From an uncultured Oscillospiraceae bacterium (GTDB lineage: Bacteria; Bacillota; Clostridia; Oscillospirales; Oscillospiraceae), in assembly GCA_934667815.1 (NCBI GenBank), contig CAKUMO010000005.1, forward strand, positions 26,104 through 90,103: 64,000 bases of DNA. The letters are read 5' to 3'. Positions 21,517-32,700 of this stretch are shown piece by piece (the first letter of the stretch is position 1; each line of letters opens with the position of its first letter). The notes under the pieces were generated by a model that was not told where the DNA came from, made no database searches, and was given only the letters and a program-made list of their open reading frames with translations. The position numbers and the translations under genes are program-made.

Positions 21517-23907
21517 TTATCGAATGTCGTAGACCGTCTTAAATACGGCATTTTCACGCAGCTCCGCTGCGGTTTTTCCGGTCCTCGCAAAGACGCGGTA
21601 AGGCGCCTTGTCCGTCAGCGCGAAGAAATTGTCGCTCAGCACGCAGTCAAAGTCACGGAAATCGATGAATACGCCCTTGGTGAACACGTCCGAGCTGACC
21701 GCGATCTCTACGCCGCCGTCCCTGTCCGTGAATTCTGCGCAAAGCGTCGGTTTCTGCCATGTGAAGTGCTTTGCAGGAACGAGCGTCTCCACGCGCCGTG
21801 TGAGGAAATTCCCCTGTTCGTCGAACAAATCCGCCGCCAGATAGCAGGAATATGGGTCGAATTCCGGAAGCTCGTAATTCAGTACGTCGGAAGAATGAAG
21901 CAGCGCGACCTCGACCGCGCATTCGCGGCGGTCAAGCTCCGTCAGGTCTGCACGGCAGAGCGTGAGGCGGACGCGGCCACGGAATTTTTCGCGTGTTTCG
22001 TTCGCGATATTCACCGTTAATTTTCCGTTTTCCGCAAACAGCCCCATGGCCACCGGCGCATAGAAGCGGCGCGCGGCGTAATGCAGCGCCTTGTACCGTC
22101 CGAAATAGTCCACACTCGACCACGAGGCGACCGGCCAGCAATCGTTGAACTGCCAGTAGATCGAGCCCATGCAATAACCGCGCTCACGGCGGAAATGCTC
22201 CACGCCATAGGCAATCGCATCGGCCTGCAAAAGCTGCGAGGCGTAGACCAGGTCCTCAAATTTTGACGGATACAAATAGTTATTAGACAGATAACGAAGA
22301 ATATTTCCGTTTCCGCCCTTGCACTTCTGGTGATTTTCCATCACGCGGGAGAAGCAGTTTTCATCCTCTTTTTCGCAGAAGCTGCGGATGGTTTTCATCG
22401 ACGGGAAGCTCTCGAAGCCGTATTCCGAGCAGAAGCGGAAGTGCTCCTGCCGGTAAGCCGTGAAGGGCACGCCGCCGTGCCAGACCTTCCAATAGTGCGT
22501 GTCGCCGCGCGAAAACCTGCCGGGCTCGTCAAAACCGCCGCCGGAGGACGGACTGGACGGCCAATAGAAGGTATCCGGTGCATATTCGTGGCACAGCTCG
22601 GGCAGCAGATGCTCATAAAGGCGCAGATAGTCCTGCCGCACCAGCTCGTTATTCTGCGCACCGCCGAGGATCATATCCTCCATTTCATTGTTGCCGCACA
22701 GAAGGCCGAGCGACGCGTGATGCTGCAAGCGGCAGAGATTATCCGTTGCCTCACAGGTAAATTCCGTCTCCATTTCGGAGGTCATCCAGATATTGGCGCA
22801 GGCGACCATGAAATCCTGCCAGACAAGCAGCCCGTATTCGTCGCAGAGATCATAAAAATCGTCCTCCGGATAGTAGCCGCCGCCCCAGACGCGCAGGGTA
22901 TTGAAGTTTGCATCCACCGCCTGACGGACGAGCTGCTCCTGTCTGTCACGCGTCACGCGCGTGAGGAGGTTGTCCATGGGAACATAGTTTGCGCCCATGG
23001 AAAAAATTTTGATTCCATTGAGCACAAAGCAGAACTCACTTCCCCGGCCGTCGGCATCCTTCGCGGTGCTGACGGTCAGCGTGCGCAGGCCGATGCGCAG
23101 CTTGCGGCTGTCGATCACAAGGCCGCCGGCGCACATGCGAACCTCAAGATCGTAGAGTGCCTGCTCGCCGTAGCCGCGCACCCACCAAAGACGCGGGGCT
23201 TCCACGCGGATCGTGCCCTCGCCCTCCGTCAGGCGCAGTTCTTTTCCGTCCAGCAAGGCAACTAAGTCACAATTGCTGTTTTTCGCCGTGGTTACGCGAA
23301 GATCGACATCCACAACGCCGTCGTGATGCCGCTGGCTGACCAGCACATGGTCGAGGCGATCGGTATCATAGCCCTTCAGCTCGACCGGGCGCAGGATGCC
23401 CATGTCGGGCAGCGTCGGGCCCCAATCCCATCCGGACTGGTACATGGCCTTGCGCAGATGCGCGGTACCGGGAAGCGTGTCGCCGTCGTTCATAAAAAGA
23501 TAGTGGCGGCGCTGCGCCTCTGCAAAATAGCGCATTGGAGAGGAAAACTCAAGTTTTAGTCTGTTCTTTCCGGGAATCAGCCGATTCTTGACATCAAAAA
23601 CATAGGTTCTGTGCATATTTTTGGTCCGAGCAAGGCGTTTCCCGTTCAGATATATGGTACATAGCGTGTCAATCCCGCTGAGCGTCAGCTCGATATATTC
23701 GCGGGTAAGGAGCGTCTCGTCCACAGTAAATTCCGCCGCAAACGAGCAGTCCTTCTCTCCCAAATGCTGAAGCTCACGCTCATTCAGGCCATAAAACGGA
23801 TCGGGAATTTTCCCGTGCCCGAACAGGACGCTGTACATCGTGCACGGCGCCTGACAGGGCAGATTCAGCCCATCGAGCTGAAAGAACCAATCGTGGATTA
23901 TCATCAT
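21517..23907 (-). CDS. Glycoside hydrolase family 2, beta-mannosidase type
   Basis: 796 residues with GH2 layout: N-terminal jelly roll (WFFQLDGLNLPCQAPCTMYS), Ig-like domain, then a TIM barrel. The barrel carries NTLRVWGGGYYPEDDFYDLC and the acid/base glutamate in LLCGNNEMED; the nucleophile is the glutamate of FRFCSEYGFESFPS. These match beta-mannosidases rather than beta-galactosidases. No signal peptide, so it acts inside the cell on imported beta-mannosides. It begins 11 bp after the epimerase stop with GGAGG 3 nt from the first of two ATG codons (23907 or 23904). Confidence 0.9.
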   Translation of the reverse strand: MMIIHDWFFQLDGLNLPCQAPCTMYSVLFGHGKIPDPFYGLNERELQHLGEKDCSFAAEFTVDETLLTREYIELTLSGIDTLCTIYLNGKRLARTKNMHRTYVFDVKNRLIPGKNRLKLEFSSPMRYFAEAQRRHYLFMNDGDTLPGTAHLRKAMYQSGWDWGPTLPDMGILRPVELKGYDTDRLDHVLVSQRHHDGVVDVDLRVTTAKNSNCDLVALLDGKELRLTEGEGTIRVEAPRLWWVRGYGEQALYDLEVRMCAGGLVIDSRKLRIGLRTLTVSTAKDADGRGSEFCFVLNGIKIFSMGANYVPMDNLLTRVTRDRQEQLVRQAVDANFNTLRVWGGGYYPEDDFYDLCDEYGLLVWQDFMVACANIWMTSEMETEFTCEATDNLCRLQHHASLGLLCGNNEMEDMILGGAQNNELVRQDYLRLYEHLLPELCHEYAPDTFYWPSSPSSGGGFDEPGRFSRGDTHYWKVWHGGVPFTAYRQEHFRFCSEYGFESFPSMKTIRSFCEKEDENCFSRVMENHQKCKGGNGNILRYLSNNYLYPSKFEDLVYASQLLQADAIAYGVEHFRRERGYCMGSIYWQFNDCWPVASWSSVDYFGRYKALHYAARRFYAPVAMGLFAENGKLTVNIANETREKFRGRVRLTLCRADLTELDRRECAVEVALLHSSDVLNYELPEFDPYSCYLAADLFDEQGNFLTRRVETLVPAKHFTWQKPTLCAEFTDRDGGVEIAVSSDVFTKGVFIDFRDFDCVLSDNFFALTDKAPYRVFARTGKTAAELRENAVFKTVYDIR

Positions 23908-23918
23908 GTGCCTCCGTT

Positions 23919-24797
23919 TCAGGAATTGTGGATCTCGATTGACCAGAGATTGCGATAGGTCTCGCCCGGCGCGAGCGCAACCAAATCCTCCTGCTCCTCG
24001 AGGACGGCCTTTCGTCCGGCATGCGCGGGCAGGGATAGCCACGGTTCGATGCAGACATACGGGGCATCGGTTTTTGGCATGTGCCAGATCCCAAGATAGC
24101 GCATCTGCGGATACCGGACGGTCACGGCGTGCACGTCGTCAGAGCACAGCGTGACCTCGCGGGCCATGTCCCTCAGTACGATCGCATCGTCGTCAAACAG
24201 ATCGTGACGCAGCGGAATGTCTGTGCCGTTTGCCAAGGCATATTCCGTATCCTCTCCGCTGACAAAGCAATCCGGGGTAAAACCGACACGCTTCGGGCTG
24301 CACGGCTCTGCAAAACGCAGGCAGTAATCCTCAAAGCGCTTTCCCTCGGTCAGCGGAACGCGGAAGCCCGGATGTCCGCCAAGGCCGAAGTACATCGTGC
24401 GGGCATCCAGATTTTCGACTTCAAAGGTCACATTCAGATGCTTTCCCGCAAGCGCATAAATAATCCGGAAGGCAAACTCCCGCGGATACTCCGCAAGGGT
24501 TTCTGCATCGCTGCGCAGCTCAAATACCATGCGTGCGGCATCGTGCCCGACTCTGCGGAAGCGGCGGTAGGGCGCGATGCCGTGAATGCGCATGTGGTGT
24601 TCTTCGCCGTCCAGGGTGTATTTTCCCTCCGGCAGGCGTGCCACATAGGGGAATAAATTGGGCGCACGGTCGCACCAATAGGCTGCATCGCCGCTCCAGA
24701 GATATTCCGTCCCGGCTGCATCGCGAATTCCCTGCAGCTCCGCACCGTCCTCGGAGACGGTCACGGTCAGATCCTGATTTGCAATTTTATAAGTCAT
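23919..24797 (-). CDS. Aldose 1-epimerase family protein
   Basis: 292 residues, a galactose-mutarotase-like beta sandwich. Recognisable are GAELQGIRDAAGTEYLWSG, HGIAPYRRF (catalytic His region), FGLGGHPGFRVPL and IEPWLSLPAH near the C-terminus, features of the LacX/YphB branch. It probably interconverts sugar anomers released by the neighbouring hydrolases. AGGAGAG precedes the ATG at 24797. It lies between the isomerase pseudogene and the GH2 gene. Confidence 0.87.
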   Translation of the reverse strand: MTYKIANQDLTVTVSEDGAELQGIRDAAGTEYLWSGDAAYWCDRAPNLFPYVARLPEGKYTLDGEEHHMRIHGIAPYRRFRRVGHDAARMVFELRSDAETLAEYPREFAFRIIYALAGKHLNVTFEVENLDARTMYFGLGGHPGFRVPLTEGKRFEDYCLRFAEPCSPKRVGFTPDCFVSGEDTEYALANGTDIPLRHDLFDDDAIVLRDMAREVTLCSDDVHAVTVRYPQMRYLGIWHMPKTDAPYVCIEPWLSLPAHAGRKAVLEEQEDLVALAPGETYRNLWSIEIHNS

Positions 24798-24816
24798 AGT
24801 TCTCTCCTGTTTGGCC

Positions 24817-26063
24817 TTAAGCAAACGGGTTTTCCGTCGGATAAGGCAGATTTTTTGGTTGGTTATATGCAATGTCACGAATACCGAGGAATTTGAACAC
24901 CTCGAACAGCGCCTTGCCGTAATGGCCAAAGGCCACCGCGCCATGGTGCGGATAGCGCTTTTCGATCAGAACATGGCGGTAGAAGCGACCCATTTCGGGA
25001 ATGGCGAACAGGCCGATGCCGCCGAAGCTGCCCGTTGCGACCGGAAGAATCTCGCCCTGTGCAATATAGGAACGCAGCGCTCCGTTGCTGTCACATTGCA
25101 GGCGATAGAAGGTAATCTCGGAAGCCGCAAGATCGCCCTCCAGCGTGCCGCGCGTGAAGTCGGGCGTGCCGCCATTTTCGAGCAAGCGGTTCTGAATGAG
25201 CTGGTACTTGATCGCGCGGTCTGCGCAGAGCTTACAGCTCGGCGTGTTGCCGCAGTGGAAGCCCATAAAAGTATCGGTCAGAGCGTAGCCGAATTTGTCC
25301 TTGATCTCCCTCTCATAGAGACTTGCAGGCACGGAATTGTTGATATCCAGCAGTGTGACCGTATCGTTACTCACGCAGAGGCCGATGTACTCGCTCAACG
25401 CACCGTAAATGTCAACTTCACATGCCACGGGAATCCCGCGTGCCGCAAGGCGGGAGTTGACATAACGCGGTTCAAGGCCGAACTGCTCGGGGAAGGCCGG
25501 CCAGCATTTATCGGCAAAGGCAACGTACTCGCGGGCGCCCCTGTGCGCCTGCGCCCAGTCGAGGAGCGTCAGCTCAAACTGCGCCATACGCGCCAGCAGA
25601 TCGGGATAAAATCTGCAATCATTTTGGAAATCTCATCCGCAGTGCCGACCGGATATTCCGGAATGTATCCGTTTAAGTGACGCATTCCAAGATTATACGA
25701 GCAATTCAGCATGCCGCAATACGCATCGCCGCGGCCGCTGATGAGGTCGCCGCCGCCCTCGGCAGCCGCGACGAACATACACGGACCGTCAAAGTATTTT
25801 GCAATCAGGGTCTCCGGCGTCTCCGGGCCGAAATTGCCAAGAAAGACGACAAGCGCATTGCAGGCGGCCGCTTTGACGTCGGCAACGGCTTTGAGCATGT
25901 CTCCCTCATTTTCGACCGTGACGGGGCATTCATAGACGCCGCTGGCCTTGACAATATTTGCATGGCGCATTTCGGACAGGGTGCGCGGGAATCAGTCGCG
26001 GGAAACGGCAATGATACCGAGTTTTACCTCCGGAATATTCGGAAATTCTCCTATCCGGTTCAT
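24817..26063 (-). pseudogene. L-fucose-isomerase-family gene with a nonsense codon and a frameshift
   Basis: Full-length reading from the ATG at 26063 (AGGAGG upstream) gives MNRIGEFPNIPEVKLGIIAV, then SRD and an in-frame TGA at 25994-25992 where relatives have cysteine (SRDCFP, from memory). Reading resumes through FPRTLSEMRHANIVKASG to about 25612. There one base is missing from an A-run (25608-25611), and the frame shifts into the segment that ends at 24817 and contains FADKCWPAF, MGFHCGNTP and GSFGGIGLFAIPEMGRFYRH. The 1247-bp span is one short of 416 codons, as expected for a single deletion. Intact, it would convert an aldose to a ketose for the kinase next to it. Confidence 0.85.
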
Positions 26064-26072
26064 AATCTCCTC

Positions 26073-27548
26073 CTAATTACGTTCAGAAAATACCGATTTT
26101 AGTGCCGGATAGAGCAGCTTGAACTTCTCATAACGCGCCTGATATTTCGCAGTCAGCTCGGCGTCCGGTTCAGTCGTGGAGGCCACCTCGACGAGTGCAT
26201 CCGCCGCAGCCTGCACGTCGGCAAAGGCGCCGCAGCCGACCATCGCGAGCATGGCCGCGCCATAGCCCGGCCCCTGCTCCGTTTTGACCATATCCAGCGG
26301 GATGCCCAAAACATTTGCGATTATTCTGCGCCAAAGCGGGCTTTTTGCGCCGCCGCCGCAGATCTTGGAACGCGGGATCTCAATTCCTAGGGACTTTGCC
26401 ACCTCGAAAGAATCGCGGATTGCAAAGGCGACGCCCTCCAAAACAGCCTGCACAAAATCTGCGCGTGACGTGTCCATCGACATTCCAATAAACGCACCGC
26501 GCGCGTTGGTATCGTTGATCGGACTGCGCTCCCCCATCAAATACGGCAGGAAATAAACATGGTTTTCCCCAAGTTTTTCCTCGGCTATTTTCGCTTGTTC
26601 TTCCGTATAATTCGTCGTATTCAGAACATTTTCACAGAACCACTGATTGCAGCTCGCAGCCGAGAGCATACAGCCCATCAGATGGTAGCCGCCGTCTGCG
26701 TGCGCAAAGGCGTGCAGCGCATTATTGGGATCGACACCAAATTCTTTTGACGAAATGAAGATCGTGCCGGAGGTACCGAGGGAGAGGTTGCAGCCACCGG
26801 CCCCCACCGTGCCCGTGCCGACCGCAGCAGCCGCGTTATCGCCCGCACCGGCGACGACCTTAACGGTCTCCGGCAGCCCGAGCGTCTGCGCAGCCTCGCG
26901 CGTAAGTGTGCCGACCACTTCGTAGCTCTCATAGAGCTTCGGCAACCGGTTTTCGGTCACGCCGCAGATTTTCAACATCTCCTGCGACCAACGCTTGTGC
27001 TGCACGTCGAGCAGCAGCATGCCGGAGGCATCGGAGTAGTCGCAGGAATGGACGCCGGTCAGCTTGTAGTTGACATAATCTTTCGGCAGCATGATTTTTT
27101 CGATTTTTGCAAAGTTCTCCGGCTCGTTTTCGCGCATCCAGAGGAGCTTTGGGGCAGTGAAACCGGCGAAGGCAATATTCGCCGTCAGTGCAGAGAGGCG
27201 TTTCCGACCGATTTTTTCATTAAGATCGTCCACCTGCTTTGCCGTTCGGCCGTCATTCCAGAGAATCGCCGGGCGGATCACATCGTCCTTTGCATCCAGG
27301 GTGACGAGGCCGTGCATCTGGCCGCCCGCGCCGATTCCGGAAACCTGCGACGCATCAAAGCCGCGCAGCAGCTCCGGAACGCCGGTCACGACGGCGTCCC
27401 ACCAGTCCGACGGGTCCTGCTCTGACCAGCCGGGATGCGGGAAGGAGATGGGATAGGACTTTGAGACGGTATTGAGAATCGCACCGTCCGCATCAACCAG
27501 CAGCAGCTTGCACGCGGATGTACCGAGATCAATTCCGATGTATAACAT
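26073..27548 (-). CDS. xylB: FGGY-family carbohydrate kinase, xylulokinase-like
   Basis: 491 residues of the actin-like sugar kinase fold. Motifs: IGIDLGTSACKLLLVD (phosphate 1), GAGGQMHGLVTLD and ILWNDGRT (substrate side), SLGTSGTIFIS (adenosine site) and ICGGGAKSPLWRRIIANVLG (phosphate 2). These residues match XylB, so D-xylulose or a similar ketopentose is the likely substrate. The ATG at 27548 follows AGAGG. It starts 4 bp after the GH3 stop, and its partner isomerase immediately downstream is broken. Confidence 0.9.
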   Translation of the reverse strand: MLYIGIDLGTSACKLLLVDADGAILNTVSKSYPISFPHPGWSEQDPSDWWDAVVTGVPELLRGFDASQVSGIGAGGQMHGLVTLDAKDDVIRPAILWNDGRTAKQVDDLNEKIGRKRLSALTANIAFAGFTAPKLLWMRENEPENFAKIEKIMLPKDYVNYKLTGVHSCDYSDASGMLLLDVQHKRWSQEMLKICGVTENRLPKLYESYEVVGTLTREAAQTLGLPETVKVVAGAGDNAAAAVGTGTVGAGGCNLSLGTSGTIFISSKEFGVDPNNALHAFAHADGGYHLMGCMLSAASCNQWFCENVLNTTNYTEEQAKIAEEKLGENHVYFLPYLMGERSPINDTNARGAFIGMSMDTSRADFVQAVLEGVAFAIRDSFEVAKSLGIEIPRSKICGGGAKSPLWRRIIANVLGIPLDMVKTEQGPGYGAAMLAMVGCGAFADVQAAADALVEVASTTEPDAELTAKYQARYEKFKLLYPALKSVFSERN

Positions 27549-27552
27549 AATT

Positions 27553-29793
27553 TTACCTCTGTAAAGTAAACTCACCGTTCAGCTTTGTTTCACCGGAGTC
27601 CGCCAGATACCACTCGATTCGGCCGGGCGGCGTGCAGACGCGCATCGACATGTCATACTGCGTGAGGCTCTCCGGCGGAATGAAAAGCGTAACGTGCCGC
27701 GTCTCGCCGGGCCGCAGCAAACATTTTCCAAAAGCGCAGAGCTGACGGCTTCGCGATGTTACGACACCTTGTGCGCGGTGCAGATAGAGCTGCGGCACCG
27801 CCCAACCGGCGCGTGCGCCGGTATTCTTGACGCAAATCTCAAGTGTCAGCGCGTCGGCAGACGGGGCGCGCAGAGTGGAATAGGCAAAGCGCGTGTAGCT
27901 CAGGCCGCTGCCGAAGCCAAAACGCAGCTTCGGCACGTTATAATACGCACCGGAACGGTAGGAATCCTTCGCGTTATAGTACACCGGAAGTTGCCCTGCA
28001 TGATCCGGCAGCGATACGCACAGGCGCCCCGCCGGTTCCGCATAACCGAACAGCAGACGCGCAAGCGCGTCGCCGCCGGTCGGGCCGGGATAGAAGGCGC
28101 AGACAATCGCCTCGGAAAGGGCATCGACCTCGGCCATTTCATAGGGCCGCCCGGCGATCAGCACGGACACGACCGGCTTTTCCAGCGCACGCAGCGCATG
28201 CAGCAGACCAAGCTGCTCGCCCGGGAGACGAAGCAGACCATCGTCCACGTTCTCTCCGCAGTCCATTGTGACGGCGCTCTGGCGCTTTGCAGCGCCGTTT
28301 GCGTCAAATTCGCAGGCCGCGAAACGGCTGGACGTCCCGCCCAGTGCAGCGACGACGACATCGCAGTCCGCGAGCGCACGCACGGCGCGCCGCGTCCATT
28401 CGGCGTCGCTGCCGAACATCGGGCAGCCTGGAACATAGGTAATTTTCGCATTTGTGCCGCTCAGAAGCTGCTTCAGCCCTTGATAGAGCGTCGTCCCCGC
28501 GCCGGGGCGCTGCGGCGGCGTGTAATCGCCGAGCTGGTTATAAAGCGCATCCGCGTTCGGGCCGACAAGGCCGAGGCGCAGCGGTTTTTGGTCGGAAAGC
28601 GGGAGCAGATCGTCCTGATTTTTCAGCAAAACCACGCTATGCTCCGCCAGACGCGCCGCCTGCGGATAGGTATGATCGTCAAAGATCGCATCCGTTTCCG
28701 GAAGATACGGATGCTCGAACAGCCTGCGGCGGAATTTCACCGTCAGGATACGGCGCACAGTCTCGTCGATCCGCTCCATGGAGACAAGACCGGTCTCAAC
28801 CGCCTGCTCCAAATGCCCGAAGGCCGTGTCCCACAGCCCCATGTCCACGCCTGCATTCAATGCCAGCGCGCCGGAGGCCGTGCGGTTGCCCGTGACGGCA
28901 TCAAGCTGGTCGATCGCAACGCCGTCCGACATAACGAAGCCGTCGAAGCCGTATTCGCCTCGTAAAAGATCCGTCAGGAGCCAGTGGTTCGCGTGGCAAT
29001 AGACGCCGTCGATCTCGTTGTAGGCCGCCATAAATGCGGAAGCACCGGCCTCGACACAGGCTTTTACCGGCGGAAGATGAATTTCGCGCAGCTCGTGCGG
29101 CCCGATGCGGGCGGCACTGGCATTGACGCCGCCGGTCGTTTCGCCCTGTGCGCACAGGTGCTTTGCGACCACATCCACGCCCTGTGACTGGACACCGCGC
29201 ACGACCGCCTCGGCCATGCGTGAAGCAAGATAGGGATCTTCTCCGAAGCATTCTTCGCTTCTGCCCCAGCGCGGGTCGCGTAAAACGTCCAGTGCAGAAA
29301 CGAGCGCCAGATCGACGCCCGCGGCGCGGAGCTGTTGCCCGCAGACCTCCGCGGCCTCGCGCAGAAGCTCGGGAGAAAATGAGCAGGCGCTGGCCAAGTT
29401 TACGGGTAGAAGATAGCCATCCAGCACCTGATGGCCATGCGGGCACTCGCTGCTGAACAGCACCGGAATGCCGAAGCGCGAGTGCTCGATCACATAACGC
29501 TGCACCTGATTGCGTGCACGGACGGCAAGTCTGCCGGGGAGACCGGTCTCGAAGTCTTTGGCCGACCACGGATCTGCACGGTGCAGCCCGTAGAGCGCGC
29601 CAAGGCCGTCGTAGCGCGCGACCTCGTCGGCAAATTCCTGCGTGAGGGCGATATTTTCGCCCTCACGCGTGTAAATCTGAAATCCATAGAGCCGCTGATT
29701 GAGCTGCCCGACCTTTTCCCGCAGCGTCATGCGCGAGAGTAAATCTTCCGCTCGCGCTTCGGGAGAAAGCCGTGTGTTTTGATAAGGTTCCAT
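27553..29793 (-). CDS. Glycoside hydrolase family 3 (beta-glucosidase/xylosidase type)
   Basis: 746 residues: an N-terminal TIM barrel (VLFSSECPHGHQVLDG, then VVAKHLCAQGE) with the nucleophile aspartate in YGFDGFVMSDGVAIDQL. An alpha/beta sandwich (ALGGTSSRFA, ALEKPVVSVLIAGRP) and a C-terminal fibronectin-III-like domain (VKNTGARAGWAVPQLYLH) follow. No signal peptide, so it is intracellular. The ATG lies 1 bp after the GH38 stop codon without a clear ribosome site, indicating translational coupling. Exact specificity is uncertain. Confidence 0.9.
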   Translation of the reverse strand: MEPYQNTRLSPEARAEDLLSRMTLREKVGQLNQRLYGFQIYTREGENIALTQEFADEVARYDGLGALYGLHRADPWSAKDFETGLPGRLAVRARNQVQRYVIEHSRFGIPVLFSSECPHGHQVLDGYLLPVNLASACSFSPELLREAAEVCGQQLRAAGVDLALVSALDVLRDPRWGRSEECFGEDPYLASRMAEAVVRGVQSQGVDVVAKHLCAQGETTGGVNASAARIGPHELREIHLPPVKACVEAGASAFMAAYNEIDGVYCHANHWLLTDLLRGEYGFDGFVMSDGVAIDQLDAVTGNRTASGALALNAGVDMGLWDTAFGHLEQAVETGLVSMERIDETVRRILTVKFRRRLFEHPYLPETDAIFDDHTYPQAARLAEHSVVLLKNQDDLLPLSDQKPLRLGLVGPNADALYNQLGDYTPPQRPGAGTTLYQGLKQLLSGTNAKITYVPGCPMFGSDAEWTRRAVRALADCDVVVAALGGTSSRFAACEFDANGAAKRQSAVTMDCGENVDDGLLRLPGEQLGLLHALRALEKPVVSVLIAGRPYEMAEVDALSEAIVCAFYPGPTGGDALARLLFGYAEPAGRLCVSLPDHAGQLPVYYNAKDSYRSGAYYNVPKLRFGFGSGLSYTRFAYSTLRAPSADALTLEICVKNTGARAGWAVPQLYLHRAQGVVTSRSRQLCAFGKCLLRPGETRHVTLFIPPESLTQYDMSMRVCTPPGRIEWYLADSGETKLNGEFTLQR

Positions 29794-29794
29794 A

Positions 29795-32700
29795 TTATCG
29801 AAGCAGGATCGTCTTGATCTCGTAAGGTTTTATTGTGAATCGTACCACGCCGTTTTCGACCGGCAGCTCCGTTTCAATCTCCTCCAAGAGGTTGGTCTCA
29901 TAGGCACGGGTCACGCCCGCCGGCAGGGTAAGCGTCGTCTTTGTGCGGGCATTTTCCGACTCGTAAAGACGCAGGATCGTGCCGTTTCCGTCCTCGGCCT
30001 GCTTAACCGTTTCGAGAATGACGTTCGCCACATCCAAGGCGGCATAGCTATCCTGCTTGCCCGGCGTGCCGCCCGCAACGGCATAGGCCGGCTGGTTGAG
30101 CTTGTAGCCCTCGCGGACGGTTCCCGCCTGCTTCCACGTTTCGCCGTGCGGATAGAGCGCATAGGTGAAGCGGTGCAGCTCGACATCGGTGTTCGGGTTC
30201 GGCTCGATGCCGCTCTTGACGAGCGTGAGCGCAAGCGTGCCGTTCAGGATACTGTGACCGTACTTGCAGTCGTTGAGCAGGCTCACGCCGTAATGACCCT
30301 CGGAATAGTCCACCCACTTGTGCGCGCAGCTCTCAAAACGCGCCTTGTCCCAGCTTGTGTTGCTGTGGGTCTTGCGCGTCACGTTGCCGAACTGGATGTC
30401 AAAGGTCGCCTCGTCCGTGTGGATGTCCAGTGGGAACTCGACCTTGAGCAGATGCTGATGCAGCTTCCAATCCACGGTGGTCTCGAAATCGATGCGGCGC
30501 GTATCGGCATAGAAATGGATTTTCTGACGGATGGTACTCAGGCTGCACCGGTATTCCAGCTCCAGCGTGGTGCGCACCGGGCCGTCCTCCGTCCAGCGCA
30601 GGGAGACAAGGTCGTCCACGTCCCAGGACTTTTCGGTGTAGAAGCGGTCGATGTCCCAGTTGTCATAATAGATGGGTTTATCCTCGTAAAGGCGGAAAAG
30701 GTTCGCTTTCTTTCCGTCTTTTACCAATTCTCTGTCAAATTGCTTGTCATAAATCGAAGAAATTCCGCCGTTTTCATCCAGCGCAACGCGATAGAACGGC
30801 GTTTCCAGATGACGCTCGTCGGCGCGGCGGAAGGGGCTTTCCTGCTGTGCCTGCGCAAAGCGGTAGGTACGCCAGCCCTTCGAGGGCAGCGCCTTCAGGT
30901 ATGCGACCGCACCGCTTTCGGTTTTTTGCACGGGATAGAGCGTACCGTTCTCGTCAGCCAGCGCCGTGGCAGCGACGTCGCCCAGCTCGACCACGTCGTC
31001 GCGATCAAAGCCCAGCGTGTTGACCACGGTCAGACCCGCGCCCTCGCCCGCAATACGGTGCAGACGCTCTGCAATCAGCTCCGTGACCTCGGCAGCCAGC
31101 GCATCGTACTCAGACCTCGTGACCTCGTAGACCTCCGCAATGGAGCTGCCGGGTAAAATGTCATGGAACTGGTTGAGCAGGATCACGTCGCGCCACAGGC
31201 GGGTGTCTGCCCCGGCAGGATAATCCCCGGTAAGCACGCCCAGCAGCTCGAGATCCATCATCAGAAGCTCGCTCTTACGGTTGCCCCGTTTATTGCGCGC
31301 CATGGAGGTATAGGTGCCGCGGTGATACTCAAAATAGAACTCGCCTTCCCACGTTTCCAGACGGAGGTTGTCCTTTACGCGCTCGTTCAGCTCATCAAAG
31401 AAGGTACGCGCGGTCTCCTGCCGCACCTTCGGCAGGCCGCGAATGCCCTTTTCCATGCGCTCGGAGGTCTCGAGCATCTGACGCGTCGGGCCGCCGCCGC
31501 CGTCGCCGTAGCCGTAGGAGATCAGAACATCGTTGTTGATCTCTTTATTTTGATAACGCTCCCATGCGCCCATGACGGCGTCGGGATGCAGATTGCCGTT
31601 GTAGGTCGTGAAGAAGCTCTGCTTGGGATCCTGACCGACGCCGAGCGTCGTGATGAGATGCGTGAGCACCTCGGTGCCGTCGATGCCCTTCCAGAGGAAG
31701 GTGTCATTCGGGATGCGGTTGATCTGGTTCCACGAGAGCTTGGTGGTCATGAAATAGTCCACGCCGGACTTTTTCATGATCTGCGGCAGTGCGCCTGAAT
31801 AGCCGAACACATCCGGAAGCCACAGGATCTTATTGTCCCTGCCGAATTCCTCGCGGAAGAAGCGCTTGCCGTGCAGGAACTGGCGCACGAGCGACTCGCC
31901 GGAGGTCAGGTTGCAGTCGGCCTCGAGCCACATGCCGCCCTCGACCTCCCAACGTCCTTCCGCGACGCGCTGCTTGATCTTTTCGTACAGCTCCGGATAG
32001 CGCTGCTTGAGGAAATAGTACAAAACCGGCTGGCTGGACATGAACTTATAGCTCGGGAACTCGTCCATGAGCTTGAGCACCGTTGCAAAGGAGCGCACGA
32101 CCTTTTCGCGGGTCTGCGCGACCGTCCACCACCACGCCACGTCGATGTGCGTATGGCCGATACAGGTGGCGATGACGTCGCTCACGCCGCACATTTTTTC
32201 ATAGAGATTTTCCGTGATATACTGCTGCGCACGCTCGACGGAGGCATAAAAGTCCGCAGAGTATGGCACGCGCAGATCAAGCAGGTTGATGGTATCGTTC
32301 AGCACGGTCTGAAGCTCAAGACGAACCTTGCTGTCCTGCCCGAGGCGGTCAAAAGCCTGCAGCGGCACCTGAATATCATAATACAGATGATTCAGCCGTT
32401 CGTCAAGTACATAAAGATTTGCAAGGAAGGCAAACTCGCGGTGCAGTGTGCCGGTATAAGCCTGAATGTCCAGCGTCAGCTCCTCGCCGCCTACGGCGCA
32501 CTTGCGCAGGAGCACCTCGCGGTGGTTCATATCCGCGCCCTGCACGACTTCATGGTTGACAAAGACAAGAAACTGCGGATTCTTGCCGTCGTCCCATTCC
32601 TCAATCTGCGTGTGCAGCTTCAGCCAGACGGACTTGCCGTCCATACTCTGCGGGATGGTGATGTGGCTGCGGAACCAATAGTGCGTGCCGGGAATGCCGT

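Noticed and set aside
25992..25994. In-frame TGA at a position normally cysteine, as possible selenocysteine
   Set aside because: A separate one-base frameshift near 25610 breaks the same gene, so decay or sequence error is simpler. No SECIS-like hairpin was evident just downstream.
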